Positions 8,629 to 18,875 are shown, counted from the stretch's first letter. The stretch: 64,000 bases of DNA from an uncultured Eubacteriales bacterium (GCA_900079765.1 LT599017.1:1304278-1368277); one strand, 5' to 3'. Program-made: numbers and translations. The notes: generated by a model not told the origin, from the sequence alone.

Positions 8629-8970
8629 ATGCTATTAGTTGAAGCTGATATACGTTTCAATACGCCGGAAGAATCAGAATATAGCTTGCCTTGGGATTTG
8701 AATCCGAAACTTATACTGAGACCAGCAATAAATCTTGGAGGATATCTTTCATCGGGAACAATTATTGCAGATACAAATACGGATAGGCTTATAAGAGGAC
8801 AAACATACCGAGTTTTGATTGAGCTACCCCTAATTTTTGGGGAAGCTTATGATGATGTAAGGGATGTACTCAAAGATGGATACATTTTCGATATAAATGA
8901 TGGCTCACACATAGTTGGAGCCGGTCAGATAGTGGGATTCGTCTATGAACGTGAGAAGGGGGAAGAGTGA
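8629..8970 (+). CDS. Immunity-like protein, paralogue of 430-765
   Basis: 113 residues from the ATG at 8629, chosen for the GGAGG 8-9 bases ahead; an upstream ATG at 8614 is in frame but lacks a site. Shares PKLILRP-INLGGYL-SGTIIAD and LPLIFGEAYDDV with its paralogue. Overlaps the next start by one base (TGATG), implying coupled translation. Specific immunity function inferred. Confidence 0.65.
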   Translation: MLLVEADIRFNTPEESEYSLPWDLNPKLILRPAINLGGYLSSGTIIADTNTDRLIRGQTYRVLIELPLIFGEAYDDVRDVLKDGYIFDINDGSHIVGAGQIVGFVYEREKGEE

Positions 8971-9272
8971 TGGACGAAAAACTGAGTTATGAAGAAAAAA
9001 TGAAATTTAATATCTTTTATGATAAAGCAAACGAGCTGATGAAGGATAAGATCAGCAGTAAAGGTCAGGTAAAACAGCTTACCGCGATGGATCAAATTGA
9101 ATTAGCTGAAGCTGTTGCATTTTTTAAAGAATGCGTCAAAATCTATCCAGGTTCTTGGCAAAGTATGTGGGCCATTGGTCTGGCAAGTCAGATGCTCGGA
9201 GAGAAAGAAGAGGCTTTGGAATGGTTTAGCCGGGCGTGTAAAATTAATCCTGCTATAAAGACAGGAATCTAA
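8970..9272 (+). CDS. Small TPR-like protein, paralogue of 772-1089
   Basis: 100 residues, nearly identical to the copy at 772-1089 across KANELMKDKIS, QLTAM-QIELAEAVAFFKEC and QSMWAIGLASQMLGE. The strong conservation compared with the adjacent immunity-like pair suggests a shared partner or recent gene conversion. Function unknown. Confidence 0.65.
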   Translation: MDEKLSYEEKMKFNIFYDKANELMKDKISSKGQVKQLTAMDQIELAEAVAFFKECVKIYPGSWQSMWAIGLASQMLGEKEEALEWFSRACKINPAIKTGI

Positions 9273-9284
9273 TCAGAACCAATG

Positions 9285-9381
9285 GAGATACGCTAGAACT
9301 GTATAAAGCGGTACGAGTAGCAGTGGAGCGGTTGAGTAAAATATTTCTGAAATGTAGGCCTTATGCTGTGTTTGGAGGTAA
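9285..9381 (+). pseudogene. Toxin stub related to 1662-1951
   Basis: About 30 codons, read as DTLELYKAVRVAVERLSKIF then YAVFGG, matching the end of the fragment at 1662-1951. Only the extreme C-terminus remains, ahead of its immunity gene. Confidence 0.5.
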
Positions 9382-9387
9382 ATGGAG

Positions 9388-9705
9388 ATGTCTGTTGCAT
9401 TGAATAGAAAAGAAGGGCCGGATGGCGATATTGATTTCAGTATTCCAATTGCCACCACTAGGTTTTTTGTCCAATATTGGGATATTGCCATTGAAGAGCT
9501 GGGGCTGAAACTGATTCAGGAGAATGCCTATTTCGGCAAGGACAAGCTAAAAGATGTACTGCGAGAATTGGCGATGCTGAAAGAATGGGCAATCAAGAAT
9601 CTGGACGGGAAAGAACTGGACTACATGAAGAGTCGAGTTGAAGATTTAGAGGAGGGGATTCCCGGCGCATTTGACCAAGACGACACCGTACTCTACATTT
9701 TCTGA
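9388..9705 (+). CDS. Orphan immunity-like protein, paralogue of 1954-2271
   Basis: 105 residues from the ATG at 9388, preferred because GGAGG lies 9 bases upstream. Same length and pattern as 1954-2271: MSVALNRKEG, IPIATTRFF, KEWAIKNLDGKELDYM and AFDQDDTVLYIF. With the stub upstream it completes a second copy of the left-edge segment (toxin, immunity, TPR, stub, immunity). Confidence 0.65.
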   Translation: MSVALNRKEGPDGDIDFSIPIATTRFFVQYWDIAIEELGLKLIQENAYFGKDKLKDVLRELAMLKEWAIKNLDGKELDYMKSRVEDLEEGIPGAFDQDDTVLYIF

Positions 9706-9728
9706 TTGAAGGTTATTGCACCGATGCA

Positions 9729-9744
9729 GAGCCCTAGAGGCCGA
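9729..9744 (+). repeat. Half of the hairpin repeat, at a junction
   Basis: GAGCCCTAGAGGCCGA is the left arm of the hairpin repeat. The right arm is missing; the sequence passes straight into a toxin fragment. This marks a breakpoint inside the hairpin. Confidence 0.65.
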
Positions 9745-9746
9745 AT

Positions 9747-9983
9747 GAGTGGTATATATATTTTCAGGAAAACGGCTTTAATCCCAAGCCGCTTGGATCG
9801 AGAAGTTCTTTAAATGGAGTGCCTTTTGATCAGGGGGGTGGCTTTAGAATCAATTGGGGAGGAGACCGATACCTACAATATCATCCATCTGTTTTAAGTC
9901 ATCATGATGGCGCATATTGGAAATTAGTTTCTGGACCAACAGGTGTGCTGCGGTTCGATATGGACGGAAATTTGATACCATAA
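9747..9983 (+). pseudogene. Toxin C-terminal fragment fused to a half hairpin
   Basis: Reads EWYIYFQENGFNPKPLGSRS, then GGGFRINWGGDRYLQYHPS, SHHDGAYWKL and ends FDMDGNLIP. The GGFRINWGGDRYLQYHP...HHDGAYWK pattern is a toxin tip I have seen at the ends of Firmicutes and Rhs-type toxins; I cannot name its enzyme activity. No start codon or N-terminal part. Its immunity gene follows at 10011. Confidence 0.6.
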
Positions 9984-10010
9984 TCTTTTATTTAAAGAGG
10001 ATTGAAAAAA

Positions 10011-10306
10011 TGAATGAGATACAACAAATTTTAGATAAAATAAAGACAATGTTGCTTGATATGGGGTTTGTAGAAAAGATTGTTACCAATCCATATATAA
10101 GTGAAACAAACTACGTAAGCGGAAATTTGTATTGTATTCCGCAATATGTGGAGCGATTGGGATTTCTCATTGAATATGCTGATTCTTATGAGGAGGCCAA
10201 AAATCATGGACATGAGGATGGAGATTCCTTTCCGCTGGAGATAGGAGAGAGATTTATTCTTGATGGACTTAGAAAAGAAATTAGGCAAAATATCAATAAA
10301 GCGTAA
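10011..10306 (+). CDS. Immunity-like protein for the fragment at 9747
   Basis: 98 residues from the ATG at 10011, with AGAGGATTG upstream; earlier in-frame starts run through the toxin fragment. Contains LYCIPQYVERLGFLIEYADS and EEAKNHGHEDGDSFPL. The acidic, histidine-containing middle is typical of small immunity proteins. Family not recognised. A hairpin terminator follows 11 bases after the stop. Confidence 0.65.
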
Positions 10307-10317
10307 TAGAGCCCTGA

Positions 10318-10356
10318 GAGACCGACCGACACCGCGCGGTGTCGATCGGTCTCTTT
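10318..10356 (+). terminator. Hairpin/terminator repeat, copy 3
   Basis: GAGACCGACCGACACCGC pairs with GCGGTGTCGATCGGTCTC, then TTTTGTTT. Compared with copy 1 the left arm has A for G and the right arm T for C at the paired position, a compensatory change supporting a conserved RNA stem. Confidence 0.85.
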
Positions 10357-10561
10357 TGTTTCCTGTCAGGAGCATGGGTATGCGCTGGATAAAAACGATC
10401 GCACCATCTCGGAAGAGGCGGTAAAAGCAAAATAATGGGAGACTTTCTCCGGCGGGCAGGTCTATATTTTCCGGCGGCAAAATGGGGAAAAGACAGGAGC
10501 CTTTGATGTGAAAGGCTTTCGGGGTTTCGTGATTGTTGACAATGAGCAAATTTCGGGGGGC

Positions 10562-10590
10562 TTTTCAATTTCCGCAAAGGCGTGTATGAT
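10562..10590 (+). promoter_or_regulatory. Promoter in front of toxin gene 2
   Basis: TTTTCA, 17 bases, TATGAT, identical in layout to the copies at 2541 and 19764. The hairpin at 10631 lies within the first 50 transcribed bases. Confidence 0.65.
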
Positions 10591-10630
10591 AAGAACAACA
10601 TAAGAGATTCAAGCAGATGAAGAGCCCTGA

Positions 10631-10668
10631 GAGGCCGATTGACACCGTAAGGTGTCGGTCGGCCTTTT
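10631..10668 (+). terminator. Leader hairpin/terminator repeat, copy 4
   Basis: GAGGCCGATTGACACC, loop GTAA, GGTGTCGGTCGGCC and a run of six T. Lies between the promoter at 10562 and the start at 10708. Confidence 0.85.
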
Positions 10669-10707
10669 TTGTTTGCCAGGGCGAGGAATTTTAAGGGGGG
10701 AAACGGT

Positions 10708-13683
10708 ATGTTCAGAGAGCTTGACGCGGAGAGCTGGAATACAAAAGGCTTTACGGGTTCGCTGCTTGAAAAGGTACGGAAGGAGCTGGGGGAGCGTGGC
10801 GCAGAAAAGCCAAAGGTAGTCCTTCTTCCGGTGGTAAAGCAGGACAGACCGGGCGGGGCGGAGGGGACGGCGCAGCCGCCGAGGATAGGGACCCTGCCCT
10901 CCCGGTCGCCGGGGCCGGTCATGCTGCCGCTGGCCACGGAGACGGAGCGGGAGCGCGGCGGGGTTTTTGGCGGCAGCCGGGCCGGCGGCGCGCCGCAGCA
11001 GGAGAAGGAACCCGTCATGCTGCCCTTGGCGGGCAGGGCAAGGGACGCGATGAACCGGGGCGATTTTCCCAAGCTGCAATTCTCCGTACAGGCCGCGCAG
11101 GAGAAACCGCAAACCCTGCCCATGTTGGGCAGGGCGGACACAGAGCGCGGGAGCTTTGGCAGTTCGGGCTCAGGCCAGAGACGGGGCTTTGGGACGAGCA
11201 CCCCGGGGGTCTACGCGGAAAATATCAACGGAATTATACATGGGATGGAGATCTACCAGAAGAGTTTGACGGATGGACAGGCGGAGCTTAAGAAATTGAA
11301 GGCCCAGTACGAGTCAAATCCCACGCGGCAGACCGCAGACGCCTACAACGCCCGCTTGGAGAGATATGGCAAGGATCTGGGGGTTTATGAGCAATACGTT
11401 GCGCTCTATCAGACGTACTACGACCCGGAGGACATCAAACGGCAACAGGAGAGGGTGAACGAGGAGCTCTCCGGGCTGAAGGAGAAAAAGCGGGAGGCCA
11501 TGACCGACCGCTTTTGGAAGGGCGGTCCTATCGGGAACCTGCTGGGAGCCACATGGTCGGCGTTCCAAGCGGGGCAGGAGTACGACGGACAAATCACGGA
11601 CAAGGAGCAGGAGAAGATACGGCTTGAGAACCGCTACTACGCGACGGATAACGTGCAAGCACTGGAGGCCCTCCGTGCCGACCCCGCCGCGTCAAGAATC
11701 TATGACAGGGTGGGGGAGCTGCAGACAGATCTTGACACGGTACTGCGGGTGGCCGGGGACGCGCTTAACCACAGCGGCGGGCCTGAGATCGTGGCGGACA
11801 AGGAGCGTCTGCTCAAGAAATACGGCATCACACAGAGCGCGATCGACCAGTACGCTATTTTCGGGAATAGCTATTCCACTGCCGAAGACGGGGCGTATAC
11901 CAACCTCTCACAGCTCCTTAACGCCCTGACACAGGAGATAGACGGGGAGAAGAAAAAGCTGTCCGGCCTGAACCATGATGATAACTCCAGCTATGACTAT
12001 GACCGCATGGCGGAGTACGAGCAGACGGTAAAGGATGCGCAGGCCGCGGCGAGGGATTTGGAGGAGGCCACACAGTATGCCAAGGACCACCCGGTCTTAG
12101 CGTCGATAGATACTGTGCTTGTATCTCCGTTTTTGTGGTTTGATTATCTGAAGACAGTCATACCCGCCATGATATACGGGGACCCGGACAAGCTGGAGAG
12201 CTATGTGCCGCCAAAGCTCTATAATATGGAACTTACCAACTACACCAACGCGGTGCGCGGTACGGTTTCCGAGGGGATCAAGGACTTTGTAGGATGGGAG
12301 CCCGCGGGAGAATTCTTGTCTACCCTGTACGGCAAGGGCATGGGGGTGGCGGACCTTGCCACACAGGCGGCGGCTTTTGGCGCGATGGGGGCTCTTTTCC
12401 TCGGGTCTACACGGGTAGCCACCGATACGGCGCGGAGCATGCTGGAGCGGGGGAGCAGCGGCACGGAGGCCTTTTGGGGGAGCATGGCTGTGGGGACGGT
12501 AAATATGCTGATCTACGAGTACGGCGTGGGCGAACTGATGAAACTGTCCGGGCCTGCAGACACCTCCACGTTGACGGGAATGTTGGATGGTGCACTCAAG
12601 AGATCTGGCGTGACGGCGACGGCGGGGGCGACGAATGAGATGTCAAAAATCCTCATCGACACGGCGATCATGGGGCACTCCTCTGAGTTTGATCTGGAGA
12701 TGAAGCGGCTGCGCACGGAGGGGATGAGCGCGGAGGAGGCGTGGAGGCAGACCTTCACGGACTACGTTGAAAGAGTTGTGGATACGGGGGTGCGGTCGGG
12801 GCGGTATGGGCTGATAGCCGGGCTCTCGGAATACGGAGGAGAGTACTTCCGGCAGCACCCGGAGGCGTTCAACGCCCTGGTCAACGGGAAGACCGGTTGG
12901 AGCGGCGGTATGCAGGGCCTGCAGCCCGGCGGGGCACAGGGGCTGCTTGGACTGCCATCTACCCATCCCGCCCCCGGTGGAGCGGGGGTGCAGAGCATGC
13001 CCACACCGCAAGGCCCGGCGGCGGTCAAGGACGACTGGGAGACCGCTCTAGAGGAGGCCGTGACGGAGCAGGGTGTAGGGGACCCAGAAGATGTTGATAT
13101 TTCTGGGGAAAATGGTACAATTATTGGAAGAGGTATTGGAGGAACAAATGGCCAGGTTGTGCTGCCGAGCCTGGCTATCATCAAGGGGAAATGGGATGTA
13201 AGAGGCGGTGAGGACGCAGGGGAAAAGGCAGATATACCAAAAGCAAAGATTGACGAAATCCTAAAAGCATCTAAATACTCTCGACCTGATCCAACAACAT
13301 ATTTACAAAAAGAGTTCATTACAAAACATACGGCCCAATTTAAGGAAGGGGTTACTAAAATCAGTTATCAAGCTCCTTCGGGCTATGCCGGGCCGCCTGG
13401 CGGAACATTTGTAATGCCAACATCAGTAGCGGATGCTTTAATTGCTGAGGCCGGTGGGGACATGTCAAAGCTTGAGAGATTATTAGGTCTTAATCCTGGT
13501 GATTTAGGGATGAATCCTGTGCGAATTGATATTGCGAATCCAACAGGTTTAAGAATGCCAAGCGGCAATGAAAAAGGGGCCAACCTAAAATGGATTCCTG
13601 GTGGTTATACCAACGGTGGAATTCCAGAAATGGTTATTGATTCGCCAGGACCTGGACAATACACGGTAAAATTAATCAAATAA
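10708..13683 (+). CDS. Ejection-type protein with C-terminal toxin domain (toxin 2)
   Basis: 991 residues from the ATG at 10708, which has AAGGGGGGAAAC ahead of it. N-terminus shares TKGFTGSLLEKVRKEL and the VVLLPVVKQ / VMLPLA motifs with toxin 1. Residues 170-450 are helical; hydrophobic segments follow near 470-495 and 545-620 (VADLATQAAAFGAMGALFLG). The GVTATAGATNEMS to WSGGMQGLQPGG part recurs in the truncated copies downstream. Linker at about 770-830 (KDDWETALEEAV, DISGENG, GRGIGGTNG). The tip of about 160 residues ends with MPSGNEKGANLKWIPGGYTN and VIDSPGPGQYTVKLIK, a toxin end known from Rhs-like proteins; activity unknown to me. Confidence 0.75.
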   Translation: MFRELDAESWNTKGFTGSLLEKVRKELGERGAEKPKVVLLPVVKQDRPGGAEGTAQPPRIGTLPSRSPGPVMLPLATETERERGGVFGGSRAGGAPQQEKEPVMLPLAGRARDAMNRGDFPKLQFSVQAAQEKPQTLPMLGRADTERGSFGSSGSGQRRGFGTSTPGVYAENINGIIHGMEIYQKSLTDGQAELKKLKAQYESNPTRQTADAYNARLERYGKDLGVYEQYVALYQTYYDPEDIKRQQERVNEELSGLKEKKREAMTDRFWKGGPIGNLLGATWSAFQAGQEYDGQITDKEQEKIRLENRYYATDNVQALEALRADPAASRIYDRVGELQTDLDTVLRVAGDALNHSGGPEIVADKERLLKKYGITQSAIDQYAIFGNSYSTAEDGAYTNLSQLLNALTQEIDGEKKKLSGLNHDDNSSYDYDRMAEYEQTVKDAQAAARDLEEATQYAKDHPVLASIDTVLVSPFLWFDYLKTVIPAMIYGDPDKLESYVPPKLYNMELTNYTNAVRGTVSEGIKDFVGWEPAGEFLSTLYGKGMGVADLATQAAAFGAMGALFLGSTRVATDTARSMLERGSSGTEAFWGSMAVGTVNMLIYEYGVGELMKLSGPADTSTLTGMLDGALKRSGVTATAGATNEMSKILIDTAIMGHSSEFDLEMKRLRTEGMSAEEAWRQTFTDYVERVVDTGVRSGRYGLIAGLSEYGGEYFRQHPEAFNALVNGKTGWSGGMQGLQPGGAQGLLGLPSTHPAPGGAGVQSMPTPQGPAAVKDDWETALEEAVTEQGVGDPEDVDISGENGTIIGRGIGGTNGQVVLPSLAIIKGKWDVRGGEDAGEKADIPKAKIDEILKASKYSRPDPTTYLQKEFITKHTAQFKEGVTKISYQAPSGYAGPPGGTFVMPTSVADALIAEAGGDMSKLERLLGLNPGDLGMNPVRIDIANPTGLRMPSGNEKGANLKWIPGGYTNGGIPEMVIDSPGPGQYTVKLIK

Positions 13684-13699
13684 CTTAAGGAGATAAGTC

Positions 13700-13909
13700 A
13701 TGGAAAATAAAATTTTTAATGATTACGGTATAGAAATTTTAAAACGCTCAGGGAAATATTTTTTACGTACTGATTCTGGTGAAATAATAAGTAGGCCAGT
13801 TGAAACTGAAATATCATTGGAAGATGCATTACTCGCTCAAAAAGGACCTCAGTTTGCATATGATATTATTATTAAATACGATAGAATGGAATTGTTTAAA
13901 AATGTATAA
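13700..13909 (+). CDS. Immunity-like protein for toxin 2
   Basis: 69 residues, AT-rich, starting 16 bases after toxin 2 with AAGGAG upstream. Contains IEILKRSGKYFLRTDSGEI and EISLEDALLAQKGPQFAYDI. Very small for an immunity protein but complete, followed directly by a hairpin terminator. Family not recognised. Confidence 0.65.
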   Translation: MENKIFNDYGIEILKRSGKYFLRTDSGEIISRPVETEISLEDALLAQKGPQFAYDIIIKYDRMELFKNV

Positions 13910-13932
13910 GATAGGTAGATAACAGAGCCCTG

Positions 13933-13972
13933 AGAGGTCGACCGGCACCGTGAGGTGTCGGTCGGCCTCTTT
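13933..13972 (+). terminator. Hairpin/terminator repeat, copy 5
   Basis: GAGGTCGACCGGCACCG, loop, GGTGTCGGTCGGCCTC and TTTGCGTTTT. Separates the toxin 2 unit from the truncated cassette downstream. Confidence 0.8.
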
Positions 13973-15058
13973 GCGTTTTCCGTTCATGAGCTAGGTGCTC
14001 GGAGCGAGGATTCCTCCCCTATGGTGGGGGACTGCCGTAGGGGCCGATGTCCTCATCGGCCCGGAGATTTGGATGCCTCCGAAGGGGGATCTACGAGTAC
14101 GGCGTGGGCGGGCGTGACGGCGACGGCGGGGGCGACGAGCGAGCTGTCGAGAATCCTCATCGACACGGCGGTTATGGGCAACTCGTCAGAGTTCTCGCTG
14201 GAGGTGAAACGGCTGCGTACGGAGGGGATGAGCGCGGAGGAGGCGTGGCGGCAGACCTTCACGGACTACGTTGAAAGAGTCGTGGATACAGGGGTGCGGT
14301 CGGGGCGGTACGGGCTGATAGCGGGGCTCTCGGAATACGGAGGGGAGTACTTCCGGCAGCACCCGGAGGCGTTCAACGCCCTGGTCAACGGGAAGACCGG
14401 GTGGAGCGGCGGTATGCGGGGCCTGCAGCCCGGCGGGGCCCAGGGGCTGCTTGGACTGCCATCTACCCATCTTACCCCTGAAGGAGCGGGGGCGCAGAGC
14501 ATGCCCACACCGCAAGGCCCGGTAGCGGTCAAGGACGACTGGGAGACCGCCATCGAGGAGGCCGTGGCGGAGTGGAAGGGGTCCGGAACGGGGAGGCCGG
14601 AGCCGGAAAGTGTTGATATTTCTGGGGAAAATGGTATAATTATTAACAAAGGCGCGGAGAGGGCAGGGAGACTGCCACAGGGTATAAAGGAACAGCCTTT
14701 TGAGACTGCTTCGCAACTCATAAGGGGCATTGTTGGGGATATAAGTGATGATATAGTTGTACAAGGAAGCAGAGCAGCAGGAACAGCGAAGGTAGATTCG
14801 GACATCGACTTTGCAATACGTGTATCTCAGGAACAGTTTGATAATCTGATAAAACAATATTTTAAGGTTCCGAATCCAGGGTCGGCTGCCGAAAGGACAC
14901 TGTTTCATGCCATACAAAGTGGGAAAATACAATCAGGTGAAGCGAGACTAAGTAGGTTAAGAAAAATGCTCGAAAAGCAGTTTGGCATGAAGGTTGATAT
15001 TTCAATAATTTTAAAAGGTGGCCCTTTTGACAATGGCGCAAACATTGTACTGCCATAG
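13955..15058 (+). pseudogene. 5'-truncated toxin gene copy, nucleotidyltransferase tip
   Basis: From about 14111 the sequence matches toxin 2 from GVTATAGAT onward through WSGGMRGLQPGG and the linker KDDWETAIEEAVAEW...DISGENGIII. The front two thirds are missing; about 130 bases of unrelated sequence plus a short remnant of toxin 2 (ATCTACGAGTACGGCGTGGGC, out of frame) precede it. The tip carries VQGSRAAGTAKVDSDIDFAI, the GS-x-D-x-D signature of Pol-beta-type nucleotidyltransferases, and ends KVDISIILKGG...NIVLP. An ATG at 13955 is open but lacks a convincing ribosome site. Probably a silent donor cassette. Confidence 0.7.
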
Positions 15059-15063
15059 GAGAG

Positions 15064-15438
15064 ATGAAAATGATTAAAGATGAAGATTTATATTGTAAAA
15101 TGTTCATTGATTTTGAAGATGAACTTAGCGACGCAGATGAGTTAGTTTCCAGACTAACCAATAGTCCAATTAAATTTAAGTGGGGACTAATAGAGACGGC
15201 GTATGCTGAACTTGATGTCAGAAGAAATGATGACTTTAAAACTCCTAAAGAACTTAGGTCAACAGATCCTGAGGATGCGTTCCTTTTTTGGAAGTACTAC
15301 ATTGATATCGAACCGAAAGATGGGGTTTCTAGAACCCAATATGTATCAACAGTTGGGAGGCTTTTGCTGGAGCTATGGTCAAAGGGAATAAATGCTATTG
15401 CTGCGTGCAGTTTTGAGGATGAATTACCAAAGAGATAG
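15064..15438 (+). CDS. Immunity-like protein for the nucleotidyltransferase toxin
   Basis: 124 residues; start at 15064 or 15070, both near GGAGAG. Contains LIETAYAELDVRRNDDFKTP and FLFWKYYIDIEP, ending in an acidic tail. It follows the toxin by 5 bases. Family not recognised. Immunity inferred from place. Confidence 0.65.
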   Translation: MKMIKDEDLYCKMFIDFEDELSDADELVSRLTNSPIKFKWGLIETAYAELDVRRNDDFKTPKELRSTDPEDAFLFWKYYIDIEPKDGVSRTQYVSTVGRLLLELWSKGINAIAACSFEDELPKR

Positions 15439-15480
15439 TACAATGAAACTTAAGCCGTAAACAGAGGACGAAAAAGCCCT

Positions 15481-15524
15481 GGGGGCCGATTGACACCGAG
15501 AGGTGTTGGTCGGCCTTTTCTGTT
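15481..15524 (+). terminator. Hairpin/terminator repeat, copy 6
   Basis: GGGGGCCGATTGACACC, loop GAGA, GGTGTTGGTCGGCC and TTTTCTGTTTT. A slightly decayed copy with G-U pairs, between two truncated cassettes. Confidence 0.75.
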
Positions 15525-15549
15525 TTCATTTTAAATGGGCTGAACGGGC

Positions 15550-16814
<1,265 letters not shown>

Positions 16815-16862
16815 AGGGCAACACCATCAATATAACCAACATTACTAAATGATAAAGCCTGA

Positions 16863-16905
16863 GAGGCCGATTGACACCGCGCGGTGTCGGTCGGCCTCTT
16901 TTGTT
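16863..16905 (+). terminator. Hairpin/terminator repeat, copy 7
   Basis: GAGGCCGATTGACACCGC and GCGGTGTCGGTCGGCCTC, then TTTTGTTT and CCTGCCGGGAGCATGGG. Here that last tail joins directly to the middle of the toxin 2 sequence. Confidence 0.85.
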
Positions 16906-16908
16906 TCC

Positions 16909-17940
16909 TGCCGGGAGCATGGGGGTGGCGGACCTTGCCACACAGGCGGCGGCTTTTGGCGCGATGGGGGCGCTTTTCCTCGGGTCTACAAGGGTAGCCA
17001 ATGACACAGCACGGAGCATGCTGGAGCGGGGGAGCAGCGGCACGGAGGCATTCTGGGGGAGCATGGCCGTGGGGACGGTAAATATGCTGAATGGAAGCAC
17101 ACCTTCACGGACTACGTTGAAAGAGTCGTGGATACGGGGATGCGGTCGGGGCGGTATGGGTTGATAGCCGGGCTCTCGGAATATGGAGGGGCGTATTTCG
17201 AGCAGCACCCGGAGGCATTTAACGCCCTGGTCAACGGGAAAACCAGCTGGAACGGCAATATGCAGGGTTTGCGTTCCGGGGACGACGGTCTGCTTGGACT
17301 GCCACAGGGCTTTAACAGCGGGTCAAATACAAGCGGTATGCCCATACTGCCCGGACCAGTGGAGGTCAAGGACGACTGGGAGACCGCCATCGAGGAGGCC
17401 GTGGCAGAGCAGGCAGTAATGGACCCAGAGAATGTTGATATTTCTGGGGAAAATGGTATAGTTATTGGCAGAGGCATTGGAGGAACAAATGGCTGGTTTG
17501 CGCGGCCTGGTCTGGACACCATCAAAGATAGATGGGTTGTAGACGGCGATATTGGGATTGAGGAATCCTGGGCGATTCTTAATCCCAATGAAATTCGGTT
17601 TAGCCAAGGTTCTGTCAGTGGTGCCGACGCAATCACTGCAAACATGGGAGCAATTGGCTGGCAAGGGGAACCAATTGATGTCGTGAAAATGCCTGATGGC
17701 AAACTAACATCAGTGGATAACACACGGGTTGCCTCGGCAAAGCAAGCTGGAATTGACGTTCATGCGAATATCCATGGGTATAATGACTTACTTACGCCAG
17801 AGCAAATGAGCAGATTTGCCACGAAAAAGGGTATTCCGACGACATGGGGAGAAGCAATCAGATTGCGGATCGGCAAGCAAAATTCTGCCTTCAGAAATAA
17901 CTTCCCTTCCGGTTCGTTCGATTTGCCTAGATTCAAGTAA
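16909..17940 (+). pseudogene. Truncated, internally deleted toxin gene copy
   Basis: Starts with GVADLATQAAAFGAMGALFL (toxin 2 residues about 550 on) joined to the hairpin tail at GGGAGCATGGG, then loses about 630 bases relative to toxin 2 near 17090-17100, shifting the frame. From 17128 it is open again (GRYGLIAGLSEYGG, linker DISGENGIVIGRGIGGTNG). The tip contains EIRFSQGSVSGADAITANMG, IDVVKMPDGKLTSVDNTRV and PTTWGEAIRLRI, a tip found at the ends of Rhs-like toxins; activity not known to me. Likely silent. Confidence 0.7.
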
Positions 17941-17962
17941 GAGGAACGGGAGTTGAAAGTAT

Positions 17963-18340
17963 ATGTTAGAGGAATTATTGGCACTTGAGCAGGCATTTGA
18001 TGGATTTACATACCCTGCGGCCTTTTTAAAAGCAGTTGAGCTCAATCTGACTGACTTTGATATATGGTATATTATGGATGAAAAGCAAGTCATGCTGCGT
18101 ATAGATGGGCTGAGAAAACGATATCCCCAAAGGCACCTCATACCATTTGCTCGCCGAGAAGACAACGATGATGTTGCCTGCTTTGAAATAGGCAAAGGAA
18201 ACAGAGTGTATACCATTCACGACTATGCAAATGAGGGGTGGGAGCATCGGAAGGAACTGCCAGATTTCTGGGTTTGGTTGGAGGGCGTTGTAAAAGATAT
18301 GATTGCTTATGAACGGGAGGAGGAGCAAGGTGATTCCTGA
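17963..18340 (+). CDS. SUKH (SMI1/KNR4)-like immunity protein
   Basis: 125 residues. The pattern CFEIGKGNRVYTIHDYANEG followed by LPDFWVWLEGVVKDMI fits the SMI1/KNR4 (SUKH) superfamily, common immunity proteins against diverse toxin tips. Starts 22 bases after the toxin and overlaps the following kptA by 11 bases. Confidence 0.65.
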   Translation: MLEELLALEQAFDGFTYPAAFLKAVELNLTDFDIWYIMDEKQVMLRIDGLRKRYPQRHLIPFARREDNDDVACFEIGKGNRVYTIHDYANEGWEHRKELPDFWVWLEGVVKDMIAYEREEEQGDS

Positions 18341-18875
18341 ATATGCTGAACTCAGCAAGGAAATCTCATATGCTCTCCGCCATGCGCCAGAGGAATACGG
18401 CCTGACGCTTGATGAACAAGGCTGGGCTTTGGTGGAAGACCTCATCAACGCCTTGAGAAAACGGGAGAGATATTCTGCGTTGATACTTCAGGATATCGTT
18501 GATATGATACGAGATTCTGAAAAAAAGAGGCACGAAATTGCTGGTGATCGGATACGGGCCCTGTACGGCCATTCTACAGAGGAAAAGATTAAGAAAACTG
18601 CCGTTGAGCCGCCGGAGGTTCTATACCATGGGACTGCCCACAGGTTTTTACAAGAAATATTTAAGCAAGGGCTTATTTCCAAGGGCAGACAATATGTGCA
18701 CGTCTCGCAAGATAAGGAAACGGCAATTGCTGTTGGAGAACGAAGAGACACTAATCCCGTTATTCTGCGTATTGATGCGATAGCGGCTTGGAAAGATGGA
18801 ATAAAATTCTATCACGGCAATGAAACGATATGGTTGGCAGACAATATTCCGCCTATATATATTAGCCTTGTTTGA
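18330..18875 (+). CDS. kptA: RNA 2'-phosphotransferase, KptA/Tpt1 family, second copy
   Basis: 181 residues from a GTG at 18330, chosen for GGGAGGAGG 6 bases ahead; an ATG at 18303 in frame lacks a site. All family motifs are present: LSKEISYALRHAP, GLTLDEQGWALVEDL, GDRIRALYGHS, LYHGTAHRFL, VHVSQDKETA and FYHGNETIWLADNIPP. Closely related to the product of 5696-6235, though the toxin and immunity proteins before each differ. It could protect against the same type of RNA damage in both, or travel as its own module. Confidence 0.85.
   Translation: MIPEYAELSKEISYALRHAPEEYGLTLDEQGWALVEDLINALRKRERYSALILQDIVDMIRDSEKKRHEIAGDRIRALYGHSTEEKIKKTAVEPPEVLYHGTAHRFLQEIFKQGLISKGRQYVHVSQDKETAIAVGERRDTNPVILRIDAIAAWKDGIKFYHGNETIWLADNIPPIYISLV

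Larger units (their letters stand above)
10311..10668 (+). repeat. Control block, copy 2
   Basis: Same order as 2299-2660: hairpin, gene remnant (GGAGCATGGGTATGCGCTGG), GGCGGGCAGGTCTATATTTT, promoter, second hairpin. Precedes the second full toxin gene. Confidence 0.8.
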
